The notes below the pieces were generated by a model. That model was not told the origin of the DNA and ran no database searches. It saw nothing but the letters and a program-made list of their open reading frames with translations. From Candidatus Yanofskybacteria bacterium RIFCSPLOWO2_02_FULL_45_18 (lineage in GTDB: Bacteria > Patescibacteriota > Minisyncoccia > 2-02-FULL-40-12 > GWA2-44-9), in contig MGKV01000017.1 of assembly GCA_001795795.1 (NCBI GenBank), forward strand, positions 81-48,941: 48,861 nt of DNA. The letters are read 5' to 3'. Of this stretch, positions 1 through 6,651 are shown piece by piece. The position numbers were made by a program, and so were the translations under genes. Within the stretch, counting starts at the first letter, position 1, and each line of letters starts with the position of its first letter.

Positions 1-1464
1 TTCCTTTACGCCCGCAAATCAACAGATGTTGAGGATAAACAAGTTTTGAGCATTGAAGCGCAGATCACAGAATTGCGCGCCTTTGCCAAACAAAATAATC
101 TCGTCGTGGTAGAAGAATTTGTGGAAAAACAATCAGCCAAAATTCCGGGCCGTCCGATATTTGGCGAAATGTTGAAAAGAATTGAACATAGCGAGGCGGA
201 CGGAATTTTGGCGTGGCATCCAGATAGATTGGCGCGCAATTCTGTGGATGGTGGACAAGTTATTTATCTGATTGATTGCGGGCGTATTGTGGCGTTGAAA
301 TTTCCTCAATTTTGGTTTGAGCCAACGCCGCAAGGAAAATTTATGTTGAATATCGCTTTTGGGCAAAGCAAATACTATGTGGATTCTCTTTCCGAAAACA
401 CGAAGCGTGGTTTGCGCCAAAAAGTGAGACGAGGTGAATATCCGAGCGTTGCGCCTATTGGCTACATAAACGATGTGCGCACCAAGACAATCGTGGTGGA
501 TAGAAAGAAAGCGAAAATTATCAAAGCCATCTTTGAATTTTACGCCACTGGCAACGCTCGGCTTGAGGATGTCTCGGACTTTTTGGCGCAACGCGGGATA
601 CTTTCCCGCGGCGGAAAGAGAATCCACAAGACGAGGGCGACTTTTATCCTTTCTAATCCTTTTTACACTGGATTATTCAAATATGGTGGTGAACTCCACG
701 AGGGAAAGTACGAGCCAATCATCACAAAGAAACTTTTTGATTCGGCGCAAGAGATTTTGAAACAGCGAGGCAAACCGCGACATAAGCAAAAAAATGAACC
801 GCAAGCGTTTTGTGGGCTTATCGAGTGCGCCGAATGTGGAATGATGATAACTGCCGAAAAACAGAAAGGACATATTTACTATCGCTGTACGAAAAAGAAA
901 ATCAAATGTTCGCAACCATATACCCGCGAGGAAGAACTGGATCGGCAGTTATCATCTCTCATTCAAAAAGTTTCTTTGTGTGCGGATTGGGCGGAGAAAC
1001 TTTTAGAAATGGCAGAAAAAGATAAGGCAATATCCGCCCAATCCGTTTCTGCTTTTGTTCAGGAAAGCCAAAACAAAATCCGCGCTATACAAACGAAGCT
1101 CCAGCGACTTCTGGACGGCTATTTAGAACAGGATATTGAAAGGGAAATTTACCGCGAACAAAAAACAAAACTTCTTTTGGAAAAGAAGTCGCTGGAAGAG
1201 AAAATGGCGCGGATTGAACAAAGGCAGAATGATTGGCTCGAACCGTTCCGAAACTGGATAAAAGTCGCTTTAACCCTCGTCAAAATCGCAAGGGATAGCA
1301 ACCTTCTTCAAAAGAAGGTTGCTGCCAAAGAAATCTTTGGCTCGAACCTGCGCTTGGCGAGCCGCGCCGTGCGCGGCGAGCCAGTGTTTCCATACCTTTC
1401 CGCGCTTCGCGCGGCCGAATCAGTTGGGCAAAAATCGGAAAGTTTGATATTGGTGGGCGCATGA
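1..1464 (+). CDS. Serine recombinase (large resolvase/integrase type), 5' end cut off by window
   Basis: Site-specific DNA recombinase of the large serine family, which cuts and rejoins DNA through a serine-phosphate link. The frame is open from base 1, so the gene starts left of the window; a TTG at 46 is only internal. The resolvase catalytic motif YARKST is visible with its serine at codon 7, followed by LAWHPDRLARNS (helix with the catalytic arginines). A recombinase domain follows (RRGEYPSVAPIGY), then a zinc ribbon (CGLIECAECG ... YRCTKKKIKC, four cysteines around 815-910) and a coiled coil near 1040-1240. The C-terminus looks improvised: 1297-1323 is a perfect 12-bp hairpin inside the frame, and the stop codon lies 11 bases inside the oppositely oriented tRNA-Val gene. 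This suggests an integrated element with the tRNA as target. Family call is firm; activity and boundaries are not known. Confidence 0.93.
   Translation, partial: FLYARKSTDVEDKQVLSIEAQITELRAFAKQNNLVVVEEFVEKQSAKIPGRPIFGEMLKRIEHSEADGILAWHPDRLARNSVDGGQVIYLIDCGRIVALKFPQFWFEPTPQGKFMLNIAFGQSKYYVDSLSENTKRGLRQKVRRGEYPSVAPIGYINDVRTKTIVVDRKKAKIIKAIFEFYATGNARLEDVSDFLAQRGILSRGGKRIHKTRATFILSNPFYTGLFKYGGELHEGKYEPIITKKLFDSAQEILKQRGKPRHKQKNEPQAFCGLIECAECGMMITAEKQKGHIYYRCTKKKIKCSQPYTREEELDRQLSSLIQKVSLCADWAEKLLEMAEKDKAISAQSVSAFVQESQNKIRAIQTKLQRLLDGYLEQDIEREIYREQKTKLLLEKKSLEEKMARIEQRQNDWLEPFRNWIKVALTLVKIARDSNLLQKKVAAKEIFGSNLRLASRAVRGEPVFPYLSALRAAESVGQKSESLILVGA
1297..1323. repeat. Perfect hairpin inside the recombinase gene
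   Basis: Arms 1297-1308 and 1312-1323 are exact reverse complements (AGCAACCTTCTT) around a CAA loop. It is translated in frame. It belongs with the other in-frame palindromes in this window. Confidence 0.75.
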
Positions 1465-1526
1465 GGACTCGAACCTCAGACCCTCTTCACGTCAAGAAGA
1501 TGCTCTACCAACTGAGCTATGCGCCC
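1454..1526 (-). tRNA. tRNA-Val (anticodon GAC)
   Basis: Cloverleaf on the minus strand: acceptor GGGCGCA/TGCGCCC with discriminator A, D-arm GCTC/GAGC, anticodon stem TCTTC/GAAGA around loop TTGACGT (anticodon GAC), T-arm TGAGG/CCTCA around TTCGAGT. CCA is not encoded. Its 3' end is overlapped by the end of the serine recombinase frame, so it may be that element's attachment site. Confidence 0.95.
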
Positions 1527-1580
1527 CTCGCAAGCTCGGGACTTCGCCGAGCAAAGTAGGACTACGGTGGTCGCCCCTCA

Positions 1581-1603
1581 TTCAGCAAGCAGTGCTTGCT
1601 GAA
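1581..1603. repeat. 10-bp perfect hairpin after the EF-like gene
   Basis: Arms TTCAGCAAGC (1581-1590) and its complement (1594-1603) around AGT. It lies just downstream of the minus-strand gene ending at 1618. It has no clear T-tract, so it may be a weak terminator or a member of the palindrome family. Confidence 0.5.
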
Positions 1604-1617
1604 AATTTCCTACCTTA

Positions 1618-1866
1618 TTATTCTGTCAGAAAGATTACCGAACCCTCTTTGGCTTTCTGGGACAGTTTTACTGCAATCTCGTCTCCTTCTTTGGCTGAAC
1701 TTACGTCCTTATGGTCCAATTGCATGGACTCTATTGCCGTTGTGAATTCGGCATCTCCATGCTTAACCTTGACCTGTTCGCCGACCTTTAAATCTCCGGA
1801 AAGACGCACGACGGCGACTCTGATCTTATCGTACCAATGGGTTACTTTTCCGATTTCTTTTTCCAT
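1618..1866 (-). CDS. Translation elongation factor-like protein (EF-Tu domain II-like, 82 aa)
   Basis: Small all-beta protein of 82 aa resembling a free-standing translation-factor domain II. It begins MEKEIGKVTHWYDKIRVAVV and contains the domain II pattern LKVGEQVKVK followed by ESMQLDHKDVSSAKEGDEIAVKL, where the last part is the conserved glycine-aspartate turn of this barrel. Similar stand-alone proteins are annotated in many bacteria and archaea as 'translation elongation factor-like'; their precise role is unknown to me. No GTPase domain is present, so it cannot itself be a translational GTPase. It stands alone between two tRNA genes on the same strand. No clear Shine-Dalgarno sequence precedes the ATG. 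Confidence 0.8.
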   Translation of the reverse strand: MEKEIGKVTHWYDKIRVAVVRLSGDLKVGEQVKVKHGDAEFTTAIESMQLDHKDVSSAKEGDEIAVKLSQKAKEGSVIFLTE

Positions 1867-1924
1867 GTTTGTGATTTGTGAAATTAGTTATTTTTGGGCA
1901 TCGACCTTGCTCCAATATTTGACC

Positions 1925-1944
1925 GGTGCGGACGGAGGGATTTG
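1925..1944. repeat. Partial copy of the tRNA-Leu 3' end (att-like)
   Basis: These 20 bp are identical to 2068-2087, which is the 3' acceptor strand and T-arm of tRNA-Leu(GAG). The rest of a tRNA is missing here. A direct repeat of a tRNA 3' end at short distance is the usual footprint of integration or excision at a tRNA gene. The 120 bp between the copies carry no recognisable gene. Confidence 0.75.
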
Positions 1945-2066
1945 GTTCCAGCTCTCGTCGGCTTCCGCCTCCTCGGCCATAACCTTGCCTCGCGGCGATT
2001 TTCGCCAACTGCTCAAATCGCATCGCTCCGGCATTCAAACCCTCGCGCAAAAACAATAAATTGTTT

Positions 2067-2151
2067 TGGTGCGGACGGAGGGATTTGAACCCTCAAGCCT
2101 TACGGCATACGCCCCTCGAACGTACGTGTATACCAGTTCCACCACGTCCGC
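2067..2151 (-). tRNA. tRNA-Leu (anticodon GAG), CCA encoded
   Basis: Type II tRNA on the minus strand with acceptor GCGGACG/CGTCCGC, leucine-type D-arm GTGG...CAC, long variable arm GCCGTAAGGC, T-arm GAGGG/CCCTC and a genomically encoded 3' CCA (2067-2069 complement). The anticodon stem TACGT/GCGTA leaves loop TCGAGGG, so the anticodon is GAG but position 33 would be C rather than the near-universal U. A 20-bp copy of its 3' end lies at 1925-1944. Confidence 0.88.
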
Positions 2152-2172
2152 TTATGTTAATTTAACCTTAAG

Positions 2173-2201
2173 ATAATATCAAATTTTCGTTGACTTAGCA
2201 A
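2173..2201 (-). promoter_or_regulatory. Promoter of tRNA-Leu(GAG)
   Basis: On the minus strand TTGCTA (2196-2201) and TATTAT (2173-2178) are 17 nt apart, about 20 nt before the tRNA 5' end. Confidence 0.55.
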
Positions 2202-2202
2202 C

Positions 2203-2226
2203 AAAAAACCATCAGGGTAGTGATGG
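2203..2226 (-). terminator. Rho-independent terminator of the rplS operon
   Basis: On the minus strand a CCATCA/TGATGG stem with loop CTACCC is followed directly by six T (2208-2203). It ends the pseudouridine synthase-rplS transcript and closes right on the stop codon of the start-less frame at 2212-2499. Confidence 0.85.
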
Positions 2227-2499
2227 CTTATGACTTATAATTTTAAGAGATTTACGGATGTATGCGACGGCTTTGTTAATATCCAAGTCATCATTTTCAT
2301 TGCGTACACGGCCCTCACAGTCCCAAGAAAGATTTTGAATAAATTGAAAAAACCAATCCAGTGCTTCATGGTGGAATGGTTCACCCAAGCCACCGCTTGG
2401 ATCCAGCAGGATATAATCTATCAGGCCGAGATACTCCCTAATTTTTTTACCCAGTAAAAGGGGTTTGAATTCAACAACCTCAAGCGCTTTGAGGCCTAC
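2212..2499 (-). pseudogene. Start-less reading frame in phase behind the rplS stop (95 codons)
   Basis: Directly after the TAG of rplS the same frame stays open for 95 codons and ends in a TGA placed inside the operon terminator. It holds no ATG, GTG or TTG codon. The translation looks protein-like: EFKPLLLGKKIREYLGLIDY, then LDPSGGLGEPFHHEALDWF, then LSWDCEGRVRNENDDLDINK and AVAYIRKSLK. The last part is faintly like the C-terminus of TrpF-type TIM-barrel proteins, which I cannot verify. Possible readings are a decayed C-terminal gene fragment, a gene with an unusual start such as CTG, or a readthrough extension of L19. The lack of stops and the tight fit between rplS and the terminator argue that it is not random sequence. 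Confidence 0.45.
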
Positions 2500-2907
2500 C
2501 TATTGAATTGTTTCAGCTAGTGCTTCGTCTGCGGTTTTCGGTATGGCTTTGACCAGCATCTCCTGCTTTGTTTTCCTGCGGATTTCTCTTTGAGATTTAT
2601 CCCGAAGATAATAGAGTTTTGCCCGATGGACCTTGGATTTCTTAACAACATCAATTTTGGTGATGGCGGGCATATTCAAGGGGAACGTTTTTTCTATTCC
2701 GAACCCGCCGCTTACTCTGCGGACAGTTATAGTAGCGCCCGGCTCGTTGCCGTGCTTGCGCGTGATAACCATTCCCTCAAATGCCTGTATTCTGGTTTTG
2801 TCGCCTTCTTTTATTTTTTGGTGGACCTTAACCACCCAACCCGGACGGAGGTCGGCATATTTTTTATCGGGAAATTGTTTGTTTATGAATGATTGAACGG
2901 GATTCAT
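2500..2907 (-). CDS. rplS: 50S ribosomal protein L19
   Basis: L19 sits at the 30S-50S interface of the ribosome. The 135-aa product shows the family's core: DLRPGWVVKVHQKIKEGDK, then RIQAFEGMVITRKH, the stretch ITVRRVSGGFGIEKTFPL, and KSKVHRAKLYYLRDK. It is about 15-20 residues longer than common L19, with an extra acidic tail ending AETIQ. The ATG at 2907 follows the stop of the upstream pseudouridine synthase by 10 nt, so the two are surely co-transcribed. The stop is TAG in the context CAA-TAG-G, after which the frame remains open for another 95 codons. Confidence 0.97.
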   Translation of the reverse strand: MNPVQSFINKQFPDKKYADLRPGWVVKVHQKIKEGDKTRIQAFEGMVITRKHGNEPGATITVRRVSGGFGIEKTFPLNMPAITKIDVVKKSKVHRAKLYYLRDKSQREIRRKTKQEMLVKAIPKTADEALAETIQ

Positions 2908-2917
2908 GGCGGTGCGT

Positions 2918-3628
2918 TTATTCTACGCTATTTAAGAAATTTTGCAACTTTTCGGGCAGGTCAGTTTCCACGACCATGGATCTGCCTGATGGAGCGGTAA
3001 ATTCTAATTTTTGGGCGTGCAGAAAAAGCCGGTCAAGTCCGGGCGGACAGACCATATTTTTGCCGCCATAAACCCTGTCGCACATTACCGGATGGCCGAT
3101 TGATTTAAGGTGCACTCTGATTTGGTGTGTTCGCCCTGTCAGAGGCCGAACCTCTAAAAGCGTAAAGTTCTTCAATCTTTTGAGAACGCGGTATTCGGTC
3201 GTTGCCTCTTTTGAATCTAAGAGTTTTTTCCCGACTATGCGGATTGTGCGCTTAACCCCGATTCGCCCCAACGGCGCGGTTATGACGCCATCCTTGTCAG
3301 CAACCTTTCCTGAAACGAGGGCAACATAGGTCTTTTTTATTTTTCTGTCTTGAAATAATTTTTTGAAGTAATCAAATGATTTGGGCGTTTTGGCCAATAT
3401 CATCAAACCCGAAGTCTCACGGTCAAGGCGGTGGACGATGCCGGGGCGCTCTAGGTCGCCGACGTTTTTTGAGTGCGGGTAGTTTTCAACGAACCATTGC
3501 GCCACGCTGTAAGACTTGTCGTTTTTATTACGCGGGTGGACGATAAGCCCCCATGGTTTGTGGATAATTAAAAAATCTTTATCCTCATAAACTATTTCCG
3601 GCCTGGTTGAGACTTTCCAGATTTCCAT
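2918..3628 (-). CDS. RluA-family pseudouridine synthase
   Basis: Converts uridine to pseudouridine in structured RNA, most often 23S rRNA. The 236-aa product has the catalytic motif HRLDRETSGLMILAK with the essential aspartate, preceded by IIHKPWGLIVHP and followed by LTGRTHQIRVHL and the GHPVMCDRVYGG signature. It lacks the N-terminal S4 domain of RluD and begins directly in the catalytic fold (EDKDFLIIHKP), which places it nearer the small RluA-type enzymes. It is first in an operon with rplS. The start ATG (3628-3626) is embedded in one arm of a long inverted repeat (3627-3693), which may limit translation. A second enzyme of the family is at 39314-40036. The exact target uridine cannot be inferred. 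Confidence 0.93.
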   Translation of the reverse strand: MEIWKVSTRPEIVYEDKDFLIIHKPWGLIVHPRNKNDKSYSVAQWFVENYPHSKNVGDLERPGIVHRLDRETSGLMILAKTPKSFDYFKKLFQDRKIKKTYVALVSGKVADKDGVITAPLGRIGVKRTIRIVGKKLLDSKEATTEYRVLKRLKNFTLLEVRPLTGRTHQIRVHLKSIGHPVMCDRVYGGKNMVCPPGLDRLFLHAQKLEFTAPSGRSMVVETDLPEKLQNFLNSVE

Positions 3629-3693
3629 CCCGTTACAAGTTTCCCGCTCAAGGTCTTCGACCGAGCTTGGCTCGAGCGGACTTGTAACGGGAT
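3627..3693 (-). promoter_or_regulatory. Long hairpin enclosing the start codon of the pseudouridine synthase
   Basis: Arms 3627-3640 and 3680-3693 are perfectly complementary (14 bp), and inside them 3644-3649 pairs with 3674-3679 (6 bp). On the minus-strand mRNA the distal arm contains the AT of the initiation codon, so the folded form would hide it. It may equally be a mobile palindrome that landed there. Confidence 0.6.
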
Positions 3694-3731
3694 AAATCTA
3701 ATCCCCGGCCTACTTGGTGTTCCGCACACAG

Positions 3732-3804
3732 TGGGCGGCATAGGACTCGAACCTATGACCTACCGCGTGTAAGGCGGTCGCTCTACCAACTGAGCTAGCC
3801 GCCC
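3732..3804 (-). tRNA. tRNA-Val (anticodon TAC)
   Basis: Minus strand, acceptor GGGCGGC/GCCGCCC, D-arm GCTC/GAGC, anticodon stem ACCGC/GCGGT with loop CTTACAC, T-arm ATAGG/CCTAT. CCA is not encoded. It is the second valine tRNA of the window; together with GAC it would read all four valine codons. Confidence 0.95.
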
Positions 3805-3858
3805 ACTGTAAGCGGGATTGCAATTTGCCGCCGTGCTCGTGCCTGCGCGCGGGCAAAT

Positions 3859-3915
3859 TGGGAATAAACGAGACGCCCTGCCTGCCGGCAGGTCTACCGA
3901 CTGAGCTAATCGCGC
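3859..3915 (-). pseudogene. Broken tRNA: 5' half interrupted by a palindrome
   Basis: The minus strand starts like a tRNA (acceptor GCGCGAT, then TAGCTCAGTCGGTAGA) and resumes with GCGTCTCGTTTA, a usual D-arm to anticodon-loop sequence. Between them lies CCTGCCGGCAGGCAGG, which is largely palindromic. No matching T-arm or acceptor 3' strand follows; instead comes another inverted repeat (CAATTTGCC ... GGCAAATTG, about 3816-3860). It cannot fold into a tRNA. Confidence 0.65.
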
Positions 3916-3932
3916 AAAAATTAAATTGTGGG

Positions 3933-4004
3933 TGCGCCTGCCTGGGATCGAGCCAGGGACCTGCATATTATAAGTATGCCGCTCTACCACTGAGCTACAG
4001 GCGC
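3933..4004 (-). tRNA. tRNA-Ile (anticodon TAT)
   Basis: Minus strand, acceptor GCGCCTG/CAGGCGC, D-arm GCTC/GAGC, anticodon stem GCATA/TATGC with loop CTTATAA, T-arm CCTGG/CCAGG. The loop gives anticodon UAU, which reads AUA directly. Most bacteria instead use a CAU tRNA modified to lysidine by TilS. CCA is not encoded. Confidence 0.9.
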
Positions 4005-4007
4005 GAT

Positions 4008-4664
4008 TCATATCTTATCCAAAATTGCTTTAATACTCATCAAGACCTTTTCACGCAAACGAGCATTGCCATAATATAAGCTACATGTACCATGTGAATA
4101 GCCACTGTGATCTATGTTAAGTGTATCAGTTTTCTTTATATAAGGCTTCCAGAAGTTTGCTGATGATATGCTAAGAAGTCTGCCCCAAAAATTAATTTCT
4201 CCTTTGATGTCCATGTTCTTGTATAATTGCAAACCGACTTTAATTTTATCTTTTGGTATTTTTAGAATCTTTGTATACCAAAACAATACAAATTTTATAA
4301 TTGTTGGGTCTGTGTTGGTGACCAATAGGGAAGCTTCATTATGCTTAGCTCCTTCCCCTAGATAAAGAAACAAACCAGCGATAAAATTCTCTCTTTTGGT
4401 CAATGGGAGCAACATTTTTTGCTGGGTTTGATAGGTCTTTTTAAGTCGCAAACTATTCCTTTTCCTCACACTTTCCTTATAGTTTTCAATTTGGCGGATT
4501 TTATATCGGCCTGTCAGGCTACTTATTTGGTTCACCGAAAGAGGGTAATTTCTTAACCAAAGGGAAAGAGTGCTTTTAGCGACTCGTAGAGTATCTCTTA
4601 TCTCAGTATAACTCTTGCCGTCCAGGCGCATTTTTATCGCTAGACGACGCTGGTCTCGTAACAT
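4008..4664 (-). CDS. HTH plus LAGLIDADG-like domain protein (218 aa)
   Basis: Function unknown. Residues about 17-37 form a helix-turn-helix (KSYTEIRDTLRVAKSTLSLW), close to those of resolvases and small transposon regulators. Residues 96-105 read AGLFLYLGEG, a LAGLIDADG-type helix keeping an acidic residue at the place of the metal-binding aspartate, followed by ASLLVTNTDPTIIKFVLFWY, the usual strand-helix pair of that fold. One motif per chain would imply a homodimer. A second protein of the same build is at 47666-48292. It may be a homing-endonuclease derivative turned regulator, as in WhiA, but with the HTH in front. A good promoter (4671-4700) lies 6 nt before the ATG. It sits beside tRNA genes, a usual place for mobile DNA. 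Confidence 0.6.
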   Translation of the reverse strand: MLRDQRRLAIKMRLDGKSYTEIRDTLRVAKSTLSLWLRNYPLSVNQISSLTGRYKIRQIENYKESVRKRNSLRLKKTYQTQQKMLLPLTKRENFIAGLFLYLGEGAKHNEASLLVTNTDPTIIKFVLFWYTKILKIPKDKIKVGLQLYKNMDIKGEINFWGRLLSISSANFWKPYIKKTDTLNIDHSGYSHGTCSLYYGNARLREKVLMSIKAILDKI

Positions 4665-4670
4665 GAGATC

Positions 4671-4700
4671 ATTATACTAAGAGACGTAGTCCACTGTCCA
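4671..4700 (-). promoter_or_regulatory. Promoter of the HTH/LAGLIDADG-like gene, leaderless layout
   Basis: Minus strand TGGACA (4695-4700), 18-nt spacer, TATAAT (4671-4676), then only 6 nt to the ATG at 4664. Transcription would start at or next to the A of the start codon. Confidence 0.7.
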
Positions 4701-4703
4701 GTA

Positions 4704-6524
4704 TTACCCTTTTAGTAAAGCATAAAACTCTTTTTGTTCCAAAGTTTCCTGCTCGATGAGTTTGGCGGCTATCCGCTTTAAAACCGTCATTTTTGTGGTG
4801 AGTATGTTGCGGGCCGCTTTTAGTCCTTTGGCGATAAACTTGCTTACTTCCCGGTCAATCTGGTAAGCGGTTGTTTCGGAATAATTTTTCCCGGCAGTGA
4901 TTTCTTTGCCCAAGAAAATAAGGTCATCCCTCTCGCCAAAAGTTACAGGCCCTAGCTTATCTGACATGCCGAATTTGGTAACCATACTGCGGGCTAGGTC
5001 TGAAGCAATGCGTAAGTCATTGGAAGCGCCGGTTGTTAATTCGTCAAAAACAACCTGCTCGGCGCCATAACCGCCCAAGAGCACCGCCAATTCTGACCGC
5101 AATTCCGAGCGGGATTTAAGATGCTTGTCTTCCGAGGGCAGTTTCAGGGTGTAACCGCCGGCGCGACCACGCGAGATTATAGAAACTTTGTGCACCGGGT
5201 CAGTGTAAGGAAGCGATGCGGCAACCAGCGCGTGGCCGGCTTCGTGATAAGCGGCTATTTCTTTTTCCTTCTTGGAGAAAACATGGCTTTTTCTTTCGGG
5301 GCCCAGCAGGACTTTTTCAATTGACTGCAGGATATCAATTTGGAGAATTGTTTCACGATTTTGGCTGGCCGCCAGTATCGCCGCTTCATTTATCAGGTTG
5401 GCCAGATCGGCGCCTGACAAGCCGGGTGTTCTTTCGGCCACGACTTTTAAATTCACATCCTTGGCCAATGGCTTATCCAAAGCGTGCAATTTTAATATTT
5501 CCTCGCGGTCAAACATTGAGGGTTCGTCCAAAACGATGCGGCGGTCAAACCTTCCGGGACGCAGTAACGCGGGGTCAAGGATGTCGGGCCGATTGGTCGC
5601 GGCAACGACAATTACCGTTTCTTCGCTTGAAAATCCATCCATCTCTACTAATATTTGGTTTAGCGTCTGTTCCCGCTCATCATGTCCGCCGCCAAGACCG
5701 GCGCCGCGCTGGCGGCCGACGGCGTCAATCTCATCAATGAAGATGATTGATGGCGCGGTTTTCTTGGCCATTTGAAAAGTGTCGCGGACGCGGTTTGCTC
5801 CGACTCCCACGAACAGCTCAACGAATTCCGAACCCGAGACGTAGTAAAAGGGGACGACGGCTTCATTGGCGATAGCTTTAGCGAGCAGTGTCTTGCCGGT
5901 GCCGGGCGAGCCGACCAACAGTATGCCCCGCGGAATCCGCGCGCCTAGCTTGCGATACTTGTCGGGGTTTTTCAGGAAGTCAACAACTTCTTTTACCTCG
6001 CTTTTCGCCTCCTTAAGTCCGGCGACATCTTTGAAAGTGATTTTCTTGCCGTTTTCGGACGGCACAGCCAGCTTCGCCTTGGAGTTGGTGAAAGAGAAAA
6101 CTTGTCCTGAACCCTTTTGCGCTTGCCGGAACATAAACCAGAAAATTACGAAGATGATGATGACCGGCAAGATGGCCGGCAGAAAGTTAAGAGCGAACAA
6201 GGAGAATCCGCTTTCGTTTCGGACATTCACGCCGATTTTGTTAAGGGCATTTTTATCAACGCCAAGGTTGAGCAAGGTTTCAACGGCCGAAACCCCGGTT
6301 TCTTTCTTGGCATACTCTTTAACCCCGTCTTTCAAAAGGGTTATCTCAAGGCCGTCTCCTCGTACGGCAATATCTTTAACTTCGCCGGTGTTGATTTGCG
6401 AAACCAAAATGCTAAGGGAAACCTCTGTTTTGGGGGAAAGAGGCGATTCAAAAAGCGCCACTGTGCCGGAAATGGCGACCAAAATGAGGAAAACTAGCAA
6501 AATATATTTAATCAGGGTTTTCAT
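4704..6524 (-). CDS. ftsH: ATP-dependent zinc metalloprotease FtsH
   Basis: Membrane-anchored AAA+ protease that extracts and degrades misfolded or short-lived membrane and cytosolic proteins. About 606 aa from the ATG at 6524; an upstream TTG at 6563 is less likely. A membrane segment follows the start ([20 protein letters not shown]), then a periplasmic domain and a second membrane segment ([18 protein letters not shown]). The AAA domain has Walker A GSPGTGKT (serine in place of the usual proline), Walker [16 protein letters not shown] and the second region of homology ([20 protein letters not shown]). The protease domain has the zinc site HEAGH and [17 protein letters not shown]. Length and order are normal for the family. 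It stands as a single gene facing away from the 6652 gene. Confidence 0.98.
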   Translation of the reverse strand: MKTLIKYILLVFLILVAISGTVALFESPLSPKTEVSLSILVSQINTGEVKDIAVRGDGLEITLLKDGVKEYAKKETGVSAVETLLNLGVDKNALNKIGVNVRNESGFSLFALNFLPAILPVIIIFVIFWFMFRQAQKGSGQVFSFTNSKAKLAVPSENGKKITFKDVAGLKEAKSEVKEVVDFLKNPDKYRKLGARIPRGILLVGSPGTGKTLLAKAIANEAVVPFYYVSGSEFVELFVGVGANRVRDTFQMAKKTAPSIIFIDEIDAVGRQRGAGLGGGHDEREQTLNQILVEMDGFSSEETVIVVAATNRPDILDPALLRPGRFDRRIVLDEPSMFDREEILKLHALDKPLAKDVNLKVVAERTPGLSGADLANLINEAAILAASQNRETILQIDILQSIEKVLLGPERKSHVFSKKEKEIAAYHEAGHALVAASLPYTDPVHKVSIISRGRAGGYTLKLPSEDKHLKSRSELRSELAVLLGGYGAEQVVFDELTTGASNDLRIASDLARSMVTKFGMSDKLGPVTFGERDDLIFLGKEITAGKNYSETTAYQIDREVSKFIAKGLKAARNILTTKMTVLKRIAAKLIEQETLEQKEFYALLKG

Positions 6525-6572
6525 ATCGTTTGAGATGTTAACACAAAATGATGGACTTTTCAAGTAACTGAT

Positions 6573-6601
6573 TTGACTTATATTTATGGTTGATGTATAA
6601 T
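6573..6601 (+). promoter_or_regulatory. Sigma70-type promoter of the 6652 gene
   Basis: TTGACT (6573-6578), 17-nt spacer, TATAAT (6596-6601). A leader of about 45 nt follows, ending in AGGAGG (6641-6646), 5 nt before the ATG. This is one of the strongest promoters in the window. Confidence 0.85.
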
Positions 6602-6651
6602 CTGACTGTATAGATTTTGTTATTTGCCAATTTTAGGATTAGGAGGATTTT

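Noticed and set aside
1826-2056. Minus-strand frame of 76 codons over the tRNA-Leu repeat
   Set aside because: It runs through the att-like repeat, has no family features, and is interrupted by the start of the EF-like gene region; it is explained by the repeat.
2230-2457. Plus-strand 75-codon frame opposite the start-less frame
   Set aside because: The minus-strand translation is more protein-like and fits the operon and terminator; the plus frame lacks a ribosome site.
3760-4011. 83-codon frame over the tRNA cluster
   Set aside because: It is a translation of tRNA-Val, the broken tRNA and tRNA-Ile in one frame.
5216-5775. Long plus-strand frames opposite ftsH
   Set aside because: They mirror the conserved AAA domain and have no own signals.
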